Of a DNA stretch of 64,000 nucleotides, positions 35,844 to 44,758 are shown piece by piece (within the stretch, counting starts at the first letter, position 1; each line of letters starts with the position of its first letter). The position numbers and the translations under genes were made by a program. The stretch comes from Duganella sp. CF458 (GTDB taxonomy: Bacteria; Pseudomonadota; Gammaproteobacteria; Burkholderiales; Burkholderiaceae_D), in NCBI RefSeq assembly GCF_900113115.1, contig NZ_FOOF01000008.1:124001-188000 (forward strand). Direction: 5' to 3'. The notes beneath the pieces are model-generated. The model was not told where the DNA came from. It did not search any database and worked only from the letters and a program-made list of their open reading frames with translations.

Positions 35844-37037
35844 ATGTCGAAGATATACCTGAACGAATGCGGCATCATCTGCGCGTTGGGCGAAGGCCAG
35901 GCGCAGGTGAAGGCGCGGCTGTATGCAGGCCAGGCTGGCGTGAGCGCGACCAGTCGTTGGTCGGAGGGCCGCGAACTGGCCCTGGGCGCCGTGCCTGGAG
36001 ATTTGCCGTCGGTAGACCATTTGCCGGCACACCTACGCAGCCGCAACAACGCCTTGGCCCTGGCTGCCGTGGCGCAGATCCGCCCGGCGATACAGGCGGC
36101 GGTTGCCCGCTATGGCGCAAGCCGTGTCGGCGTGGTGCTCGGCACCAGCACATCCGGCATCGGCGAAACGGAACAAGCGCTTGGCCACCACGTGGCGAAC
36201 GGCAAGCTGCCGGAACAATTCAGCTACCGGGTGCAGGAAATGGGCTCGCCAGCCGAACTGCTGGCCATGGAGCTGGGACTGGAAGGCCCCGCCTATGTGC
36301 ATTCGACAGCCTGTTCCTCGGCCGCCAAGGCCATGGCGAGTGCCGCGCGCATGATCCGTATGGGACTGTGCGACGCAGTCATCACCGGCGGCGCCGATTC
36401 CTTGTGCGCGTTTACCGTGGCCGGTTTCTCCTCGCTCGAATCGGTCAGCGCAGGACCATGCAATCCGATGAGCGCTAATCGCAGGGGCATTAACATCGGT
36501 GAAGGCGCGGCCCTGTTCCTGATGGAAGCCGCACCGGCCGGCGAGCAATCGGTCGAGTTGATGGGCTGGGGCGAATCGTCAGACGGCCACCATATCTCGG
36601 CGCCTGATCCTGAGGGCGCCGGTGCGCGCCTTGCGTTCGAGCAGGCACTGAGCCGCGCCGGAGTCGAAGCCAAGGCGATTGACTACATCAATATGCACGG
36701 CACCGCCACGCCGCAGAACGACGCCATGGAGTCGCGCGTGATCGATGCCCTGTTCGGCAACGAAGTGCCGGTCAGCTCGACCAAGCCATTTACCGGCCAT
36801 ACGCTGGGCGCGGCAGCCGCCATTGAAGCAGCGCTGTGCTGGCTGGCCATGCAGGACGATAATGCTGAAGGGCGCCTGCCGGCGCACCTGTGGGATGGCG
36901 CCATTGATCCTGCGCTGCCGGCGCTGAACCTGGTATCGCCGGGCGCTGCGCTGGGCCGGCCGCTGCGCCGCGTGCTGAGCAGCTCCTTTGCGTTTGGCGG
37001 TTCGAATGCCGTGCTGCTGCTCGGGAGGCCGGAATGA
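35844..37037 (+). CDS. apeO: APE beta-ketoacyl-ACP synthase (ApeO)
   Basis: The 397-residue FabF-like ketosynthase keeps the catalytic triad: Cys in HSTACSSAAKAM, His in MHGTATPQND and His in KPFTGHTLGAAA. It elongates the aryl-polyene chain by two carbons per round, probably as a heterodimer with the chain-length factor ApeC as shown for Xenorhabdus homologues. I chose the ATG at 35844 (purine-rich GGGGGCGAG upstream) over the in-frame GTG at 35829. Its end is ATGA-coupled to apeP. Confidence 0.92.
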   Translation: MSKIYLNECGIICALGEGQAQVKARLYAGQAGVSATSRWSEGRELALGAVPGDLPSVDHLPAHLRSRNNALALAAVAQIRPAIQAAVARYGASRVGVVLGTSTSGIGETEQALGHHVANGKLPEQFSYRVQEMGSPAELLAMELGLEGPAYVHSTACSSAAKAMASAARMIRMGLCDAVITGGADSLCAFTVAGFSSLESVSAGPCNPMSANRRGINIGEGAALFLMEAAPAGEQSVELMGWGESSDGHHISAPDPEGAGARLAFEQALSRAGVEAKAIDYINMHGTATPQNDAMESRVIDALFGNEVPVSSTKPFTGHTLGAAAAIEAALCWLAMQDDNAEGRLPAHLWDGAIDPALPALNLVSPGAALGRPLRRVLSSSFAFGGSNAVLLLGRPE

Positions 37038-37495
37038 GCATGCCCGATATCCGCCAGTTGGTGCCGCATTCCGGCCAGATGGTATTGCTCGATCGCGCAT
37101 TGCATGCCGATGCGGACCACCTGTGCGCGGAAGTGCGCATCCACCCGGCCAGCATGCTCGCCGGCGCGGATGGCGTCGGCTCCTGGGTGGGCATTGAATA
37201 CATGGCGCAGGCGATTGCCGCGCACGCGGGCTGGCTCGCGCTGCAGCGCGGCGAAGAAGTCAAGGTTGGCTTCCTGCTTGGCTCGCGCAAGTACGAAGCC
37301 AAAGTACCGAATTTTGCGCTGGGGAGCGTGCTGCAAGTGCACGTGCGCCGCGTGCTGCAGTCCGAGAACGGACTGGGCGCCTTCGAATGCCGAATCGACA
37401 TCGTGGACGGGCTGGCCAATGCCGCCGCCGCGACGGTCACGGTATTCCAGCCGGATAATGTCAATCAATTTCTCAAAGATGGAAACGTAGGATGA
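37034..37495 (+). CDS. apeP: APE hot-dog 3-hydroxyacyl-ACP dehydratase (ApeP)
   Basis: The 153-residue product carries LVPHSGQMVLLDRAL and a GVGSWVGIEYMAQAIAAHAG segment typical of the APE dehydratase ApeP. It makes the double bonds of the polyene, and the Xenorhabdus homologue acts in a complex with ApeI, which in this genome is fused to the ligase. ATGA overlaps with both neighbours. Confidence 0.91.
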   Translation: MSMPDIRQLVPHSGQMVLLDRALHADADHLCAEVRIHPASMLAGADGVGSWVGIEYMAQAIAAHAGWLALQRGEEVKVGFLLGSRKYEAKVPNFALGSVLQVHVRRVLQSENGLGAFECRIDIVDGLANAAAATVTVFQPDNVNQFLKDGNVG

Positions 37496-38229
37496 ATCAG
37501 AATAAGTCCATGAGCGTGCTGGTGACTGGATCGTCGCGCGGTATCGGCAAGGCGATCGCGCTGCGCCTGGCGCGCGACGGTTACGACGTGGTGCTGCATT
37601 GCCGTAGCCAGCGTGCAGAGGCCGAAGCCGTTGCGCAGGAAGTCGTGCAGATGGGCCGCGCAGCGCGCGTGCTGCAGTTCGATATCAGCGACCGGGCCGC
37701 CACAGCCGCCGCGCTGGAAGCGGACGTCGCGCAGCACGGCTGCTATTACGGCGTGGTCTGCAACGCCGGCGTGGCGCGCGACAACGCATTCCCGGCGATG
37801 TCCGGCGAGGACTGGGACATCGTGCTGCAAACCAACCTGGACGGCTTCTACAACGTCCTGAACCCGTTGATCATGCCGCTGGTACAGCGCCGCAAACCGG
37901 GGCGCATTGTTACGCTGGCCTCCGTTTCGGGCCTGATCGGCAATCGCGGCCAGGTCAACTACAGCGCAGCCAAGGCCGGCATCATCGGCGCGACCAAGGC
38001 ACTGGCGCTGGAACTGGCCAAACGCTCGATCACCGTCAACTGTGTGGCGCCGGGACTGATCGAAACCGACATGATCGAAGACGTGCCGATGGAGGAAGCG
38101 TTGAAGATGATCCCGGCGCGCCGCGTCGGCAAGCCGGAAGAGGTGGCCGCCGCGGTCAGCTTCCTGGTCGGCGAGGATGCGGGCTATATCACCCGCCAGG
38201 TCATCTCGGTCAACGGAGGCCTGGCATGA
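37492..38229 (+). CDS. apeQ: APE 3-ketoacyl-ACP reductase (ApeQ, FabG-like)
   Basis: The 245-residue SDR has the NADPH loop TGSSRGIGKAIALRLARDG, the CNAGVARD motif, a serine in LASVSGL and the catalytic NYSAAKAG, ending with SVNGGLA, all typical of FabG. It reduces the beta-keto group in each elongation round of aryl-polyene synthesis. The start and stop overlap apeP and apeR. Confidence 0.93.
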   Translation: MNQNKSMSVLVTGSSRGIGKAIALRLARDGYDVVLHCRSQRAEAEAVAQEVVQMGRAARVLQFDISDRAATAAALEADVAQHGCYYGVVCNAGVARDNAFPAMSGEDWDIVLQTNLDGFYNVLNPLIMPLVQRRKPGRIVTLASVSGLIGNRGQVNYSAAKAGIIGATKALALELAKRSITVNCVAPGLIETDMIEDVPMEEALKMIPARRVGKPEEVAAAVSFLVGEDAGYITRQVISVNGGLA

Positions 38230-39458
38230 ACCGCCGCGTCGTTATTACCGGCATGGCCGGTATCAGCCCATTGGGCAACGACTGGGCCGCAATCCGCGAA
38301 CGCCTCGGCCAGTACCGCAACGCGGTCGTGCGCATGGAAGCATGGGAAGACTATGACGGCCTGAACACCCGCCTGGGCGTGCCCGCCGCGCCGTTCGAGC
38401 TGTCCGGCCGCTATAACCGCAAGACCACCCGCAGCATGGGCCGCGTGGCGTTGATGGCAACGCGCGCCACCGAATTGGCGCTGGAAGATGCGGGCCTGAT
38501 TGAACATCCCTTGATCAAGAGTGGCGACATGGGCGTGTCCTTTGGCTCGTCCGCCGGGACCCCAAGCGCCATCGGCGACTTCGGCCGCATGATGGAAGAG
38601 CGCACCACCAAGGGCATCAACGCCACCACCTACATCAAGATGATGGCGCACACCGCGCCGGTGAATATCGGCGTGTTCTTCGGCCTGACCGGGCGAGTGA
38701 TCACGACCTCCAGCGCCTGCACCTCGGGCAGCCAGGGCATCGGCTACGCTTACGAGGCGATCAAGAGCGGCAAGCAGCTCGCCATGGTGGCCGGCGGCGC
38801 CGAGGAGCTGTGCGCGACCGAAGCGGCGGTATTCGACACACTGTTCGCCACCAGCGTGCGCAATGACGAAGCGCAGGCCACGCCACGCCCGTTCGACCGT
38901 GCGCGCGATGGCCTGGTGATCGGGGAAGGAGCCGGCTGCCTGATCCTGGAGGACCTGGAACACGCGGAGGCGCGCGGCGCCACGATCTATGCGGAGCTGG
39001 TCGGCTTCGGCACCAACAGCGACGGCTGTCACGTGACCCAGCCCAACGCCGCCACCATGCAACGCGCCATGGAACTGGCCTTGCAGGACGCGGGCCTGCA
39101 GCCGTCCGACATCGGCTATATCAATGCCCACGGCACCGCGACCGCGCAGGGCGACATCGCCGAATCGCATGCGACGCTGGCGGTATTCGGCGGCGCCACG
39201 CCAATCAGTTCGCTGAAGAGCTATATGGGCCATACGCTGGGCGCCTGTGGCGCGCTGGAAGCATGGATCAGCATCGAAATGATGCGCGAGGGCTGGTTCG
39301 CCCCGACCATCAACCTGGAAGAAACCGATCCGGAATGCGCTGCGCTGGATTATATTGCCGGCAGCGGCCGTGAGCTGGATTGCGAATACGTGATGTCGAA
39401 CAATTTTGCGTTTGGCGGCATCAATACGTCCCTGATTTTCAAACGCTACAACAAATAA
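38226..39458 (+). CDS. apeR: APE beta-ketoacyl-ACP synthase (ApeR)
   Basis: The second full ketosynthase of the cluster has 410 residues and an intact Cys-His-His set: TSSACTSGSQ, NAHGTATAQGD and KSYMGHTLGACG. It is FabF-like. Two active KS proteins plus a chain-length factor is the standard APE set; ApeR may start the chain from the aryl-ACP while ApeO extends it, but this division is inference. It is the last gene of the tightly overlapping series and is followed after 12 bases by the small YbjQ-like gene. Confidence 0.92.
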   Translation: MNRRVVITGMAGISPLGNDWAAIRERLGQYRNAVVRMEAWEDYDGLNTRLGVPAAPFELSGRYNRKTTRSMGRVALMATRATELALEDAGLIEHPLIKSGDMGVSFGSSAGTPSAIGDFGRMMEERTTKGINATTYIKMMAHTAPVNIGVFFGLTGRVITTSSACTSGSQGIGYAYEAIKSGKQLAMVAGGAEELCATEAAVFDTLFATSVRNDEAQATPRPFDRARDGLVIGEGAGCLILEDLEHAEARGATIYAELVGFGTNSDGCHVTQPNAATMQRAMELALQDAGLQPSDIGYINAHGTATAQGDIAESHATLAVFGGATPISSLKSYMGHTLGACGALEAWISIEMMREGWFAPTINLEETDPECAALDYIAGSGRELDCEYVMSNNFAFGGINTSLIFKRYNK

Positions 39459-39470
39459 GAGGAAGACTAG

Positions 39471-39914
39471 ATGAAAAAGATGATTTCGGTAGCAGTAATG
39501 GCAGCCGCCACCCTGGCTTCTTCGGCTGCATCGGCAGGCAACGACATGCTGAAGTTGCCGATCGAAGGCGCCATGGCGGCTAACGACGCCCAGGCCCGCC
39601 TGGGCAATTCGGTGAAGTTCTTCTTCGCCGGCCAGCCAACGCCAGCTGTTGCCAGCAAGATCATTACCGACAAGACCAGCCAGCGTACCAATGGCTTCGG
39701 CAAGTCGCCTGAAAAAGCATGCAATTACGTGTTCCTGTCGGCCATGCTGCAACTGCAAAAGCGTGCGCAGGACCTGGGCGCGGATGCCGTCATCAATATC
39801 GTCAGCAACTTCAAGAATGTTGAATTCGCCAGCGCTACCGAATTCGAATGCGCGGATGGCGCATTGATGGCCGGCGTGGCGCTGAAAGGCGATTTCGTCA
39901 AGCTGGCCAAATAA
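39471..39914 (+). CDS. Small exported YbjQ-like protein of the APE cluster
   Basis: The 147-residue product has a signal peptide (VAVMAAATLASSAASA) and a C-terminal YbjQ-like fold, seen in LQKRAQDLGADAVINIVSNF. It is the small protein often labelled excinuclease subunit A in APE-type clusters; it has no ATPase motif and is not an excinuclease. Its role is unknown. It starts 12 bases after apeR with GAGGAAG upstream. Confidence 0.8.
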   Translation: MKKMISVAVMAAATLASSAASAGNDMLKLPIEGAMAANDAQARLGNSVKFFFAGQPTPAVASKIITDKTSQRTNGFGKSPEKACNYVFLSAMLQLQKRAQDLGADAVINIVSNFKNVEFASATEFECADGALMAGVALKGDFVKLAK

Positions 39915-39927
39915 GCAGGCGCGGCGC

Positions 39928-40548
39928 ATGGCGCGCGGGACCTTGCTCTGGCTGGCCGATGCGGGTGCGCTGACCAGTGCGGACCTGCAGCGCTACCTGG
40001 CCTGGCTGACACCGGGCGAACTGGCGCGCCACGGCCGCTTTGTACGCGAGCAGCGCCGGCGCCAGTTCATTGCCGGCCGCGTGCTGCTGCGCATGGCGCT
40101 GGCGCCGCTGTTGCGGGTGCCGGCGCAGCAAGTGCTGCTGGAAGAGCGCACCGGGCTGGCGCCGCGGTTGCTGACCCCGGCGCCGGCTGGCGCCACGCCC
40201 GGCTTCAGCATTTCCCACAGCGGACGCTGGGTGGCATGCGCCGTCGGCGAGCATGCAGTGGGCCTGGATATTGAAGTGCGCGATTCGTCGCGCGACCTGG
40301 CCGCGCTGGCGAAGCAAGCCTTCGATGCCGATGAAATGGCGCGCTGGCAGCAGATGCAACGCTGGGAGGAAGCGGAGCGGGTGGCGGGGTTTTACCGGTT
40401 GTGGAGCGAGAAGGAAGCGCGGATCAAGCTCGGAATGGCGGTGGGTGCCTATTGCGTCGCCGTGCCGCATGAGGAGTTGTCGGTGGTGTTGTGCAGCCCC
40501 GTGCAGCTGGCGAGCGTGCCGCAGCCGGTGCTGGTCACGCTGCCCTGA
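39928..40548 (+). CDS. Sfp-type 4-prime-phosphopantetheinyl transferase
   Basis: The 206-residue enzyme has the two family motifs: VGLDIEVRD (metal-binding Asp and Glu) and FYRLWSEKEARIKLG (Trp-x-x-Lys-Glu-Ala), plus FSISHSGRW. It should attach the phosphopantetheine arm to the two APE carrier proteins. It follows the YbjQ-like gene by 13 bases and ends before a short tandem repeat shared with the inverted deacetylase gene. No obvious Shine-Dalgarno. Confidence 0.92.
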   Translation: MARGTLLWLADAGALTSADLQRYLAWLTPGELARHGRFVREQRRRQFIAGRVLLRMALAPLLRVPAQQVLLEERTGLAPRLLTPAPAGATPGFSISHSGRWVACAVGEHAVGLDIEVRDSSRDLAALAKQAFDADEMARWQQMQRWEEAERVAGFYRLWSEKEARIKLGMAVGAYCVAVPHEELSVVLCSPVQLASVPQPVLVTLP

Positions 40549-40561
40549 TGCTTGCTGCGTT

Positions 40562-40585
40562 GATGCGTTAATGCGTCAATGCGTT
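40562..40585. repeat. 8-bp tandem repeat at a convergent junction
   Basis: Three nearly identical 8-base units (GATGCGTT, AATGCGTC, AATGCGTT) lie between the phosphopantetheinyl transferase and the converging deacetylase gene, whose stop codon lies in the last unit. Confidence 0.7.
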
Positions 40586-41435
40586 ACTGCCAGAGCCAGT
40601 GCCACAGGCCGGGCAGGGGCGGGGCGCCGTCGGGAGTATCGACAGTCGACGCCATGGCCGCGCGTTCGAGCTCTTCGCGGTTGTCGTAGAAAGGCTTGTC
40701 GGACAGGGGAATTTCCAGTTCGCGCGCCACGTCGAGCAGGATCCCGAGGTATTCCTCGAAGTGGCGGGCGGTGTGGCTGTTGACGTCGTGGAAAGTGACC
40801 ACGACCGGCGTGACGCCGTCCACCACCGGCATGTCGCCGGCAGCCCAGCGCTTGCGCGTTTCCGCCAGCATCTTGAGCATGTTGGAGCGCTTGCGGAAGC
40901 TGAAGTTGAAGACGTAAATGACGCCGTCCTTGGCACTCAGGTCGGTCAGCAGCATGCGCATGCCATGCGCTTCGTAGGACGCCAGGGTATCGGCGTCGTA
41001 GGCCCAGAATGGCGGGCGTACAAGTTTGGGCGCCACGCCGGTTTCGGCAACCAGGTCGGCGACGCCAAGCTGCAGGGTCTCATCGAGCTTTTCGCGGCTC
41101 ATGAGACGGTGATTGGAATGAAAGGTCGTGGCGGAGTGCAGCGCGACCACGTGGCCTTCGGCATGTTCGCGCCGGATCAGCGCGCGGCCCCTTTCGGTGC
41201 CGCCGCCGCTCCAGGCACGGGTCTGGGTGAAGAACACGCCCTTGATATTGTCCTGGTAAGGATTTTTCTCCAGGGTTTCAAGGATGCGCACGGTGGGGTT
41301 GAAGTAGGGCGCCCATGCCGGGCCATCGTCGAAGGTGAGCAGGAAGCGCACAGGGGCTTGGTCGGCCTGCGCCATCGCTCCGGAAGGAAGTAGCAATATT
41401 GTTAGGGCAGCAAGAAGCAGGCGCAGGAAAAACAC
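40584..41435 (-). CDS. Exported polysaccharide deacetylase (NodB domain)
   Basis: The 283-residue product has a signal peptide (LLLAALTILLLPSGAMA) and NodB motifs: LLTFDDGPAWAP (catalytic Asp and metal Asp), HSATTFHSNH for the metal histidines, LVRPPFWAYDADTL and VVTFHDVNSHTARH. The spacing of the second motif is longer than the usual H-S/T-x-x-H, so metal binding may differ. It could act on peptidoglycan or an exopolysaccharide. It is transcribed against the flanking APE genes; start is GTG. Confidence 0.85.
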   Translation of the reverse strand: MFFLRLLLAALTILLLPSGAMAQADQAPVRFLLTFDDGPAWAPYFNPTVRILETLEKNPYQDNIKGVFFTQTRAWSGGGTERGRALIRREHAEGHVVALHSATTFHSNHRLMSREKLDETLQLGVADLVAETGVAPKLVRPPFWAYDADTLASYEAHGMRMLLTDLSAKDGVIYVFNFSFRKRSNMLKMLAETRKRWAAGDMPVVDGVTPVVVTFHDVNSHTARHFEEYLGILLDVARELEIPLSDKPFYDNREELERAAMASTVDTPDGAPPLPGLWHWLWQ

Positions 41436-41534
41436 GGCAAAAGGCTCGACTAGTTCGGTTGGCCCGACATTGTACGTGATTTGCCGGGCCGGTTCTTGCC
41501 CGCCCTTTGAATCAACTTGAACAGAAAAATAGAT

Positions 41535-42257
41535 ATGAGCGCTAGTTTAGAAGTCGTCCCGCCGTCCGGTGAAGTCCACATTGAAGAGACGGCATTTGGC
41601 AAATGGTTCTTGCGGACTGAAACGTGGACGGTGCACGTGCTGGAACGCGCGCTGGCGGATTTGCAGCGCCTGATGCCCAATGCGCCGGCCAGTTTTGGCG
41701 TGGTGGCCGATGTAGGCTGCGGTTTTGGCCGTTCCCTGCCGAAGCTGCACCAGCGCTTCGCGCCGCAACGCCTGATCGGCATGGACATCGACCCGGAGAT
41801 GCTGCAACACGCGGCGAAGGAAGTGGCTGCGCACAACGTCAAGACGGAATTCATCTGCTGCTCCAGCTCCAACATCAAGCTGGAAGACAATTCGGTCGAC
41901 CTGCTGTTCTGCCACCAGACATTCCACCACCTGGTGGACCAGGAAAACGCGATTCGCGAATTCTTCCGCGTCCTCAAGCCGGGCGGCGTGCTGCTGTTCG
42001 CCGAATCGACCAAGCGTTACATCCATTCGTGGATCATCCGCCTGTTGTTCCGCCATCCGATGGACGTGCAGAAAACCGCGCCGGAATACCTGGCCATGGT
42101 GCGCGACGCCGGTTTCAACGTACCGGACAGCGCGGTGTCCTACCCATTCCTGTGGTGGAGCCGGGAGGACCTGGGATTGATGGAGCGTGTGTTGCGCATC
42201 AATCCACCGGCGGTGCGTGAAGAAACCCTGATCAACCTGGTGGCGGTCAAGCCTTAA
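41535..42257 (+). CDS. apeB: SAM-dependent methyltransferase (ApeB-like)
   Basis: The 240-residue class I methyltransferase has the SAM motif VVADVGCGFGRSLPKLH, the acidic MDIDPEML and a post-motif region (DLLFCHQTFHHLVDQENAIR, VLKPGGVLLFAES). In APE clusters such an enzyme methylates the aryl head group; placement here, one inverted gene away from the operon, supports but does not prove that. The ATG at 41535 is preferred over a TTG at 41517. Its TAA and the stop of the next gene share the same TTAA. Confidence 0.78.
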   Translation: MSASLEVVPPSGEVHIEETAFGKWFLRTETWTVHVLERALADLQRLMPNAPASFGVVADVGCGFGRSLPKLHQRFAPQRLIGMDIDPEMLQHAAKEVAAHNVKTEFICCSSSNIKLEDNSVDLLFCHQTFHHLVDQENAIREFFRVLKPGGVLLFAESTKRYIHSWIIRLLFRHPMDVQKTAPEYLAMVRDAGFNVPDSAVSYPFLWWSREDLGLMERVLRINPPAVREETLINLVAVKP

Positions 42258-42859
42258 CCTTCCTGCTGCGGCGCTACCTTGCCGCAGTCGCTGCCTTTCC
42301 AGCGGGCGGTCACTTCCTGGGTGGCGTGGAAGTTGCCCGCTTGCGGCACCGGTGCGCCATTCGGACCGGTGACTTTGCCGTCGCCGACCATCTTGAAGCG
42401 CCATTCCTTGCTGTTGGCGACGATGTATTCTCCGCTGCCGTTGTAGTTGGTCCCCTGTGGACCCATGCAGGCCGCCTTGAACTTGGCGCCGGAGCTGCTG
42501 GCCGAAATGATGTCCAGCTTGCAGCCTTGCGACGACTGCTCCATCTTGCGCTTGATGTCTTCGGTGTCGACGCCCTTGGCCACCTGGGCAGCCGTCAGGC
42601 AGGTCTGGGTCCCGCCGGCGTTGCCGCCTTGGCCCATCTGGTCCTGCATCTGCTTGCGCTGTTCAGGCGTCAGGCGCGCCATCATGCGTTCCCGGCCTTT
42701 GCGCATCGCTTCCTCCACATCCTGGCCATTGATCATGGTGACGCGGGTTTGTTCCCACAGGCCCGGTGCCAGTTTGAGAGGGATTACTTCCGCATGGCCA
42801 TGCAGGCAGACGGTGGCGAGGCTGGCGCTGAGCGCAAGGGCTTTGATGGCGTAGTTCAT
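42254..42859 (-). CDS. DUF3617 family exported protein
   Basis: The 201-residue product has a signal peptide (ALALSASLATVCLHGHA) and the DUF3617 pattern LAPGLWEQTRVTMINGQ, then TQTCLTAAQVAKG and C-terminal EVTARWKGSDCG. Two conserved cysteine pairs are present. DUF3617 proteins are periplasmic and of unknown function. The ATG at 42859 has a perfect AAGGAG five bases upstream; the frame to 42904 adds an unsupported extension. Confidence 0.87.
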   Translation of the reverse strand: MNYAIKALALSASLATVCLHGHAEVIPLKLAPGLWEQTRVTMINGQDVEEAMRKGRERMMARLTPEQRKQMQDQMGQGGNAGGTQTCLTAAQVAKGVDTEDIKRKMEQSSQGCKLDIISASSSGAKFKAACMGPQGTNYNGSGEYIVANSKEWRFKMVGDGKVTGPNGAPVPQAGNFHATQEVTARWKGSDCGKVAPQQEG

Positions 42860-42992
42860 TGGTACTCCTTTTGGCGAAAGGAGCGAAGAATAGCAAAAAA
42901 GCATCGAGTTGCGGCGCGAGTTTCACCAGTTTGTTGCGAAGATGTTGTTTAATGATTAGCCTTTCTCAACAATAAACCAGACAGGGGATATC
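42860..42992. promoter_or_regulatory. Divergent promoter gap
   Basis: The 133-base gap between the DUF3617 gene (leftward) and the amidohydrolase gene (rightward) must hold both promoters. It has the AT-rich stretch TTGTTGCGAAGATGTTGTTTAATGATTAG (given here in parts: TTGTTGCGAAG, then TTGTTTAATGATTAG) and AGGGGA before the GTG at 42993. No clear operator was seen. Confidence 0.35.
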
Positions 42993-44747
42993 GTGAATGG
43001 CATCGAGCGTCGCCGCAGTTTCCTGAAGTATGCAGGTGTGTTGGGTCTTCCAGTCCTGAGTGGCTGCTGTCTTTTTGGCCCGCGGGAGATTGTTCCTTAT
43101 TGCCCGAACAGCGGCGCGGTCAGCGACCTTAAGGCGGAACTGACGATCGATGTCCACGCCCATGTGTTCAATGGAACCGACCTTCCGGTCAAAAGATTTC
43201 TCGAACTTGTCATGTCGCGCCAGGTGGGCGTACCGGGCAGCGTTGCCGCCATCATCGGGGCGTTGCTGCAGACGGCTGCCTGGTCCAACGCGCCCAAGGC
43301 CAGGGAGGAGCTGGCCGAACTGGAAAAAATCAAGCTCAAACTCGCAACCTGTGGCGATCGTAGCGGCCAGCCCGCGATATCGACGTTGGTGCAGGCAATG
43401 GCTGACAGGGCATTCAGGAATGCCGTGCAGGAGCTGACGAATGCGCTCAATGCCTCGCCAGCCCTGAAGAGTGCGAGGCGGAAGGTGCAGGACCAGGCTT
43501 TGGCGTTGGACATGAAGATCCAGGCTGAAGCCGCGGTAGCCGACGAAATCGAGCTGGTTTCAAAGATGCCGACGTATGGCGACTACCGGAAGTACCTGGG
43601 AAGCGCCGCAGCGGGCGAGGGACTGGTGGCTATCGCCCGCATCAGCGCGCGCGGTGCTATCGCGTTTGTCATTCAGAATTTCCAGTACCGGTACGTCAGC
43701 GTGCACGATTACCTGGGCCTCTATAACGTACCAGGCAAGCGGGTCATCGACCTGCTGATGCCGATGATGGTCGATTACGACTGGTGGCTGGCCGGCGGTA
43801 GCCCGACCGCGTCGTCGCTGGCCGGGCAGGTGGAAACAATGGAGCAGATGGCGATCGTAACGGGCGGCCGTGTCCATGCCTTTGTGCCGTTCGATCCCTT
43901 GCGCGAGGTCGCATTTGGCCTGCATCTGGCGCCATCGAGCTCACTGGAGCTGGTCAAGGATGCGCTCGATCGCGGCTGTATCGGCGTGAAGCTCTATCCA
44001 CCGATGGGGTTCGCGGCTTTGGGCAATAAAAGGCTGCAAGAAAGATCGCCGGCGTTCTGGCGCCAGGAATGGTTCGACGAGCGGCTGTTGCTGCCCGACC
44101 TTGGACAGCGCCTCGATACGGCGCTGCGCTCCCTGTACCGGCATTGCGTCGACAACGACATTCCCATCATGGCGCATACGGCGCAATCGAACGGCCCATC
44201 GGGCGATTTCGAAGGCCTGGCTGCGGCCGAATACTGGGCGTGTGCGCTGAAGGAGTTCCCGGGACTGCGCATCAATTTCGGGCATTTCGGCGACACAGGG
44301 TTTGGCGGGAGTGAGGCCAGCGCATATGTCCGGGCCAAGGAGTTCGCCGGGCTGATGCAGGTCAACGGTGTTGGCCGCAATGCGTATGCGGATTCCGGTT
44401 ACTTCATTGAAGCCGTCGATCATAAAGAGAGCTTCAAGACGGCCATTGCGCAATTGATCAAGGAAACCGATGGCAAGGGCAGCGCTTCGCTCGCAAATCG
44501 CTTCATGTACGGCACCGATTGGGAAATGACGATCACGCAAGGGCATATCGAGTCCTATCTGGCGAATTTCGAGGAAGTATTCGAAAGCAAGCTGGTGGCC
44601 CGCAAGTTCTTCGGCGAAAATGCCGCCGATTTCGCGGGCCTGCGCAATGGCCAGCCGACGCGCTTGCGCCTGCAAAAATTCTACGACCGGCACCAGATTC
44701 CGACGCCGGACTGGATGCGTAAGATCGACCAGCCAAAAGCGGCATAA
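42993..44747 (+). CDS. Exported amidohydrolase-2 family lipoprotein
   Basis: The 584-residue product has a start SRR-like twin-basic leader (IERRRSFLKYAGVLGLP) and lipobox LSGCC, suggesting Tat or Sec export with lipidation at the Cys. The body is an amidohydrolase-2 TIM barrel: TIDVHAHVFNG (HxH metal site), VKLYPPMGFAALG, IMAHTAQSNG, INFGHFGDTGFG and MYGTDWEMT (catalytic Asp). A helical insert lies at about residues 80-190. The substrate is unknown. GTG start with AGGGGA upstream; the next gene follows after 11 bases, indicating an operon with the phospholipase-like protein. Confidence 0.85.
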   Translation: MNGIERRRSFLKYAGVLGLPVLSGCCLFGPREIVPYCPNSGAVSDLKAELTIDVHAHVFNGTDLPVKRFLELVMSRQVGVPGSVAAIIGALLQTAAWSNAPKAREELAELEKIKLKLATCGDRSGQPAISTLVQAMADRAFRNAVQELTNALNASPALKSARRKVQDQALALDMKIQAEAAVADEIELVSKMPTYGDYRKYLGSAAAGEGLVAIARISARGAIAFVIQNFQYRYVSVHDYLGLYNVPGKRVIDLLMPMMVDYDWWLAGGSPTASSLAGQVETMEQMAIVTGGRVHAFVPFDPLREVAFGLHLAPSSSLELVKDALDRGCIGVKLYPPMGFAALGNKRLQERSPAFWRQEWFDERLLLPDLGQRLDTALRSLYRHCVDNDIPIMAHTAQSNGPSGDFEGLAAAEYWACALKEFPGLRINFGHFGDTGFGGSEASAYVRAKEFAGLMQVNGVGRNAYADSGYFIEAVDHKESFKTAIAQLIKETDGKGSASLANRFMYGTDWEMTITQGHIESYLANFEEVFESKLVARKFFGENAADFAGLRNGQPTRLRLQKFYDRHQIPTPDWMRKIDQPKAA

Positions 44748-44758
44748 GGAGACTACCG

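Noticed and set aside
39471..39914. Annotation as excinuclease ABC subunit A
   Set aside because: The protein is 147 residues, exported and lacks ATPase motifs.
38184..39929. 581-residue open frame antisense to apeR
   Set aside because: Overlaps an intact ketosynthase; composition typical of shadow frames.
42860..42992. Possible small RNA or riboswitch in the divergent gap
   Set aside because: No stable extended pairing or known aptamer pattern was visible; treated only as promoter space.
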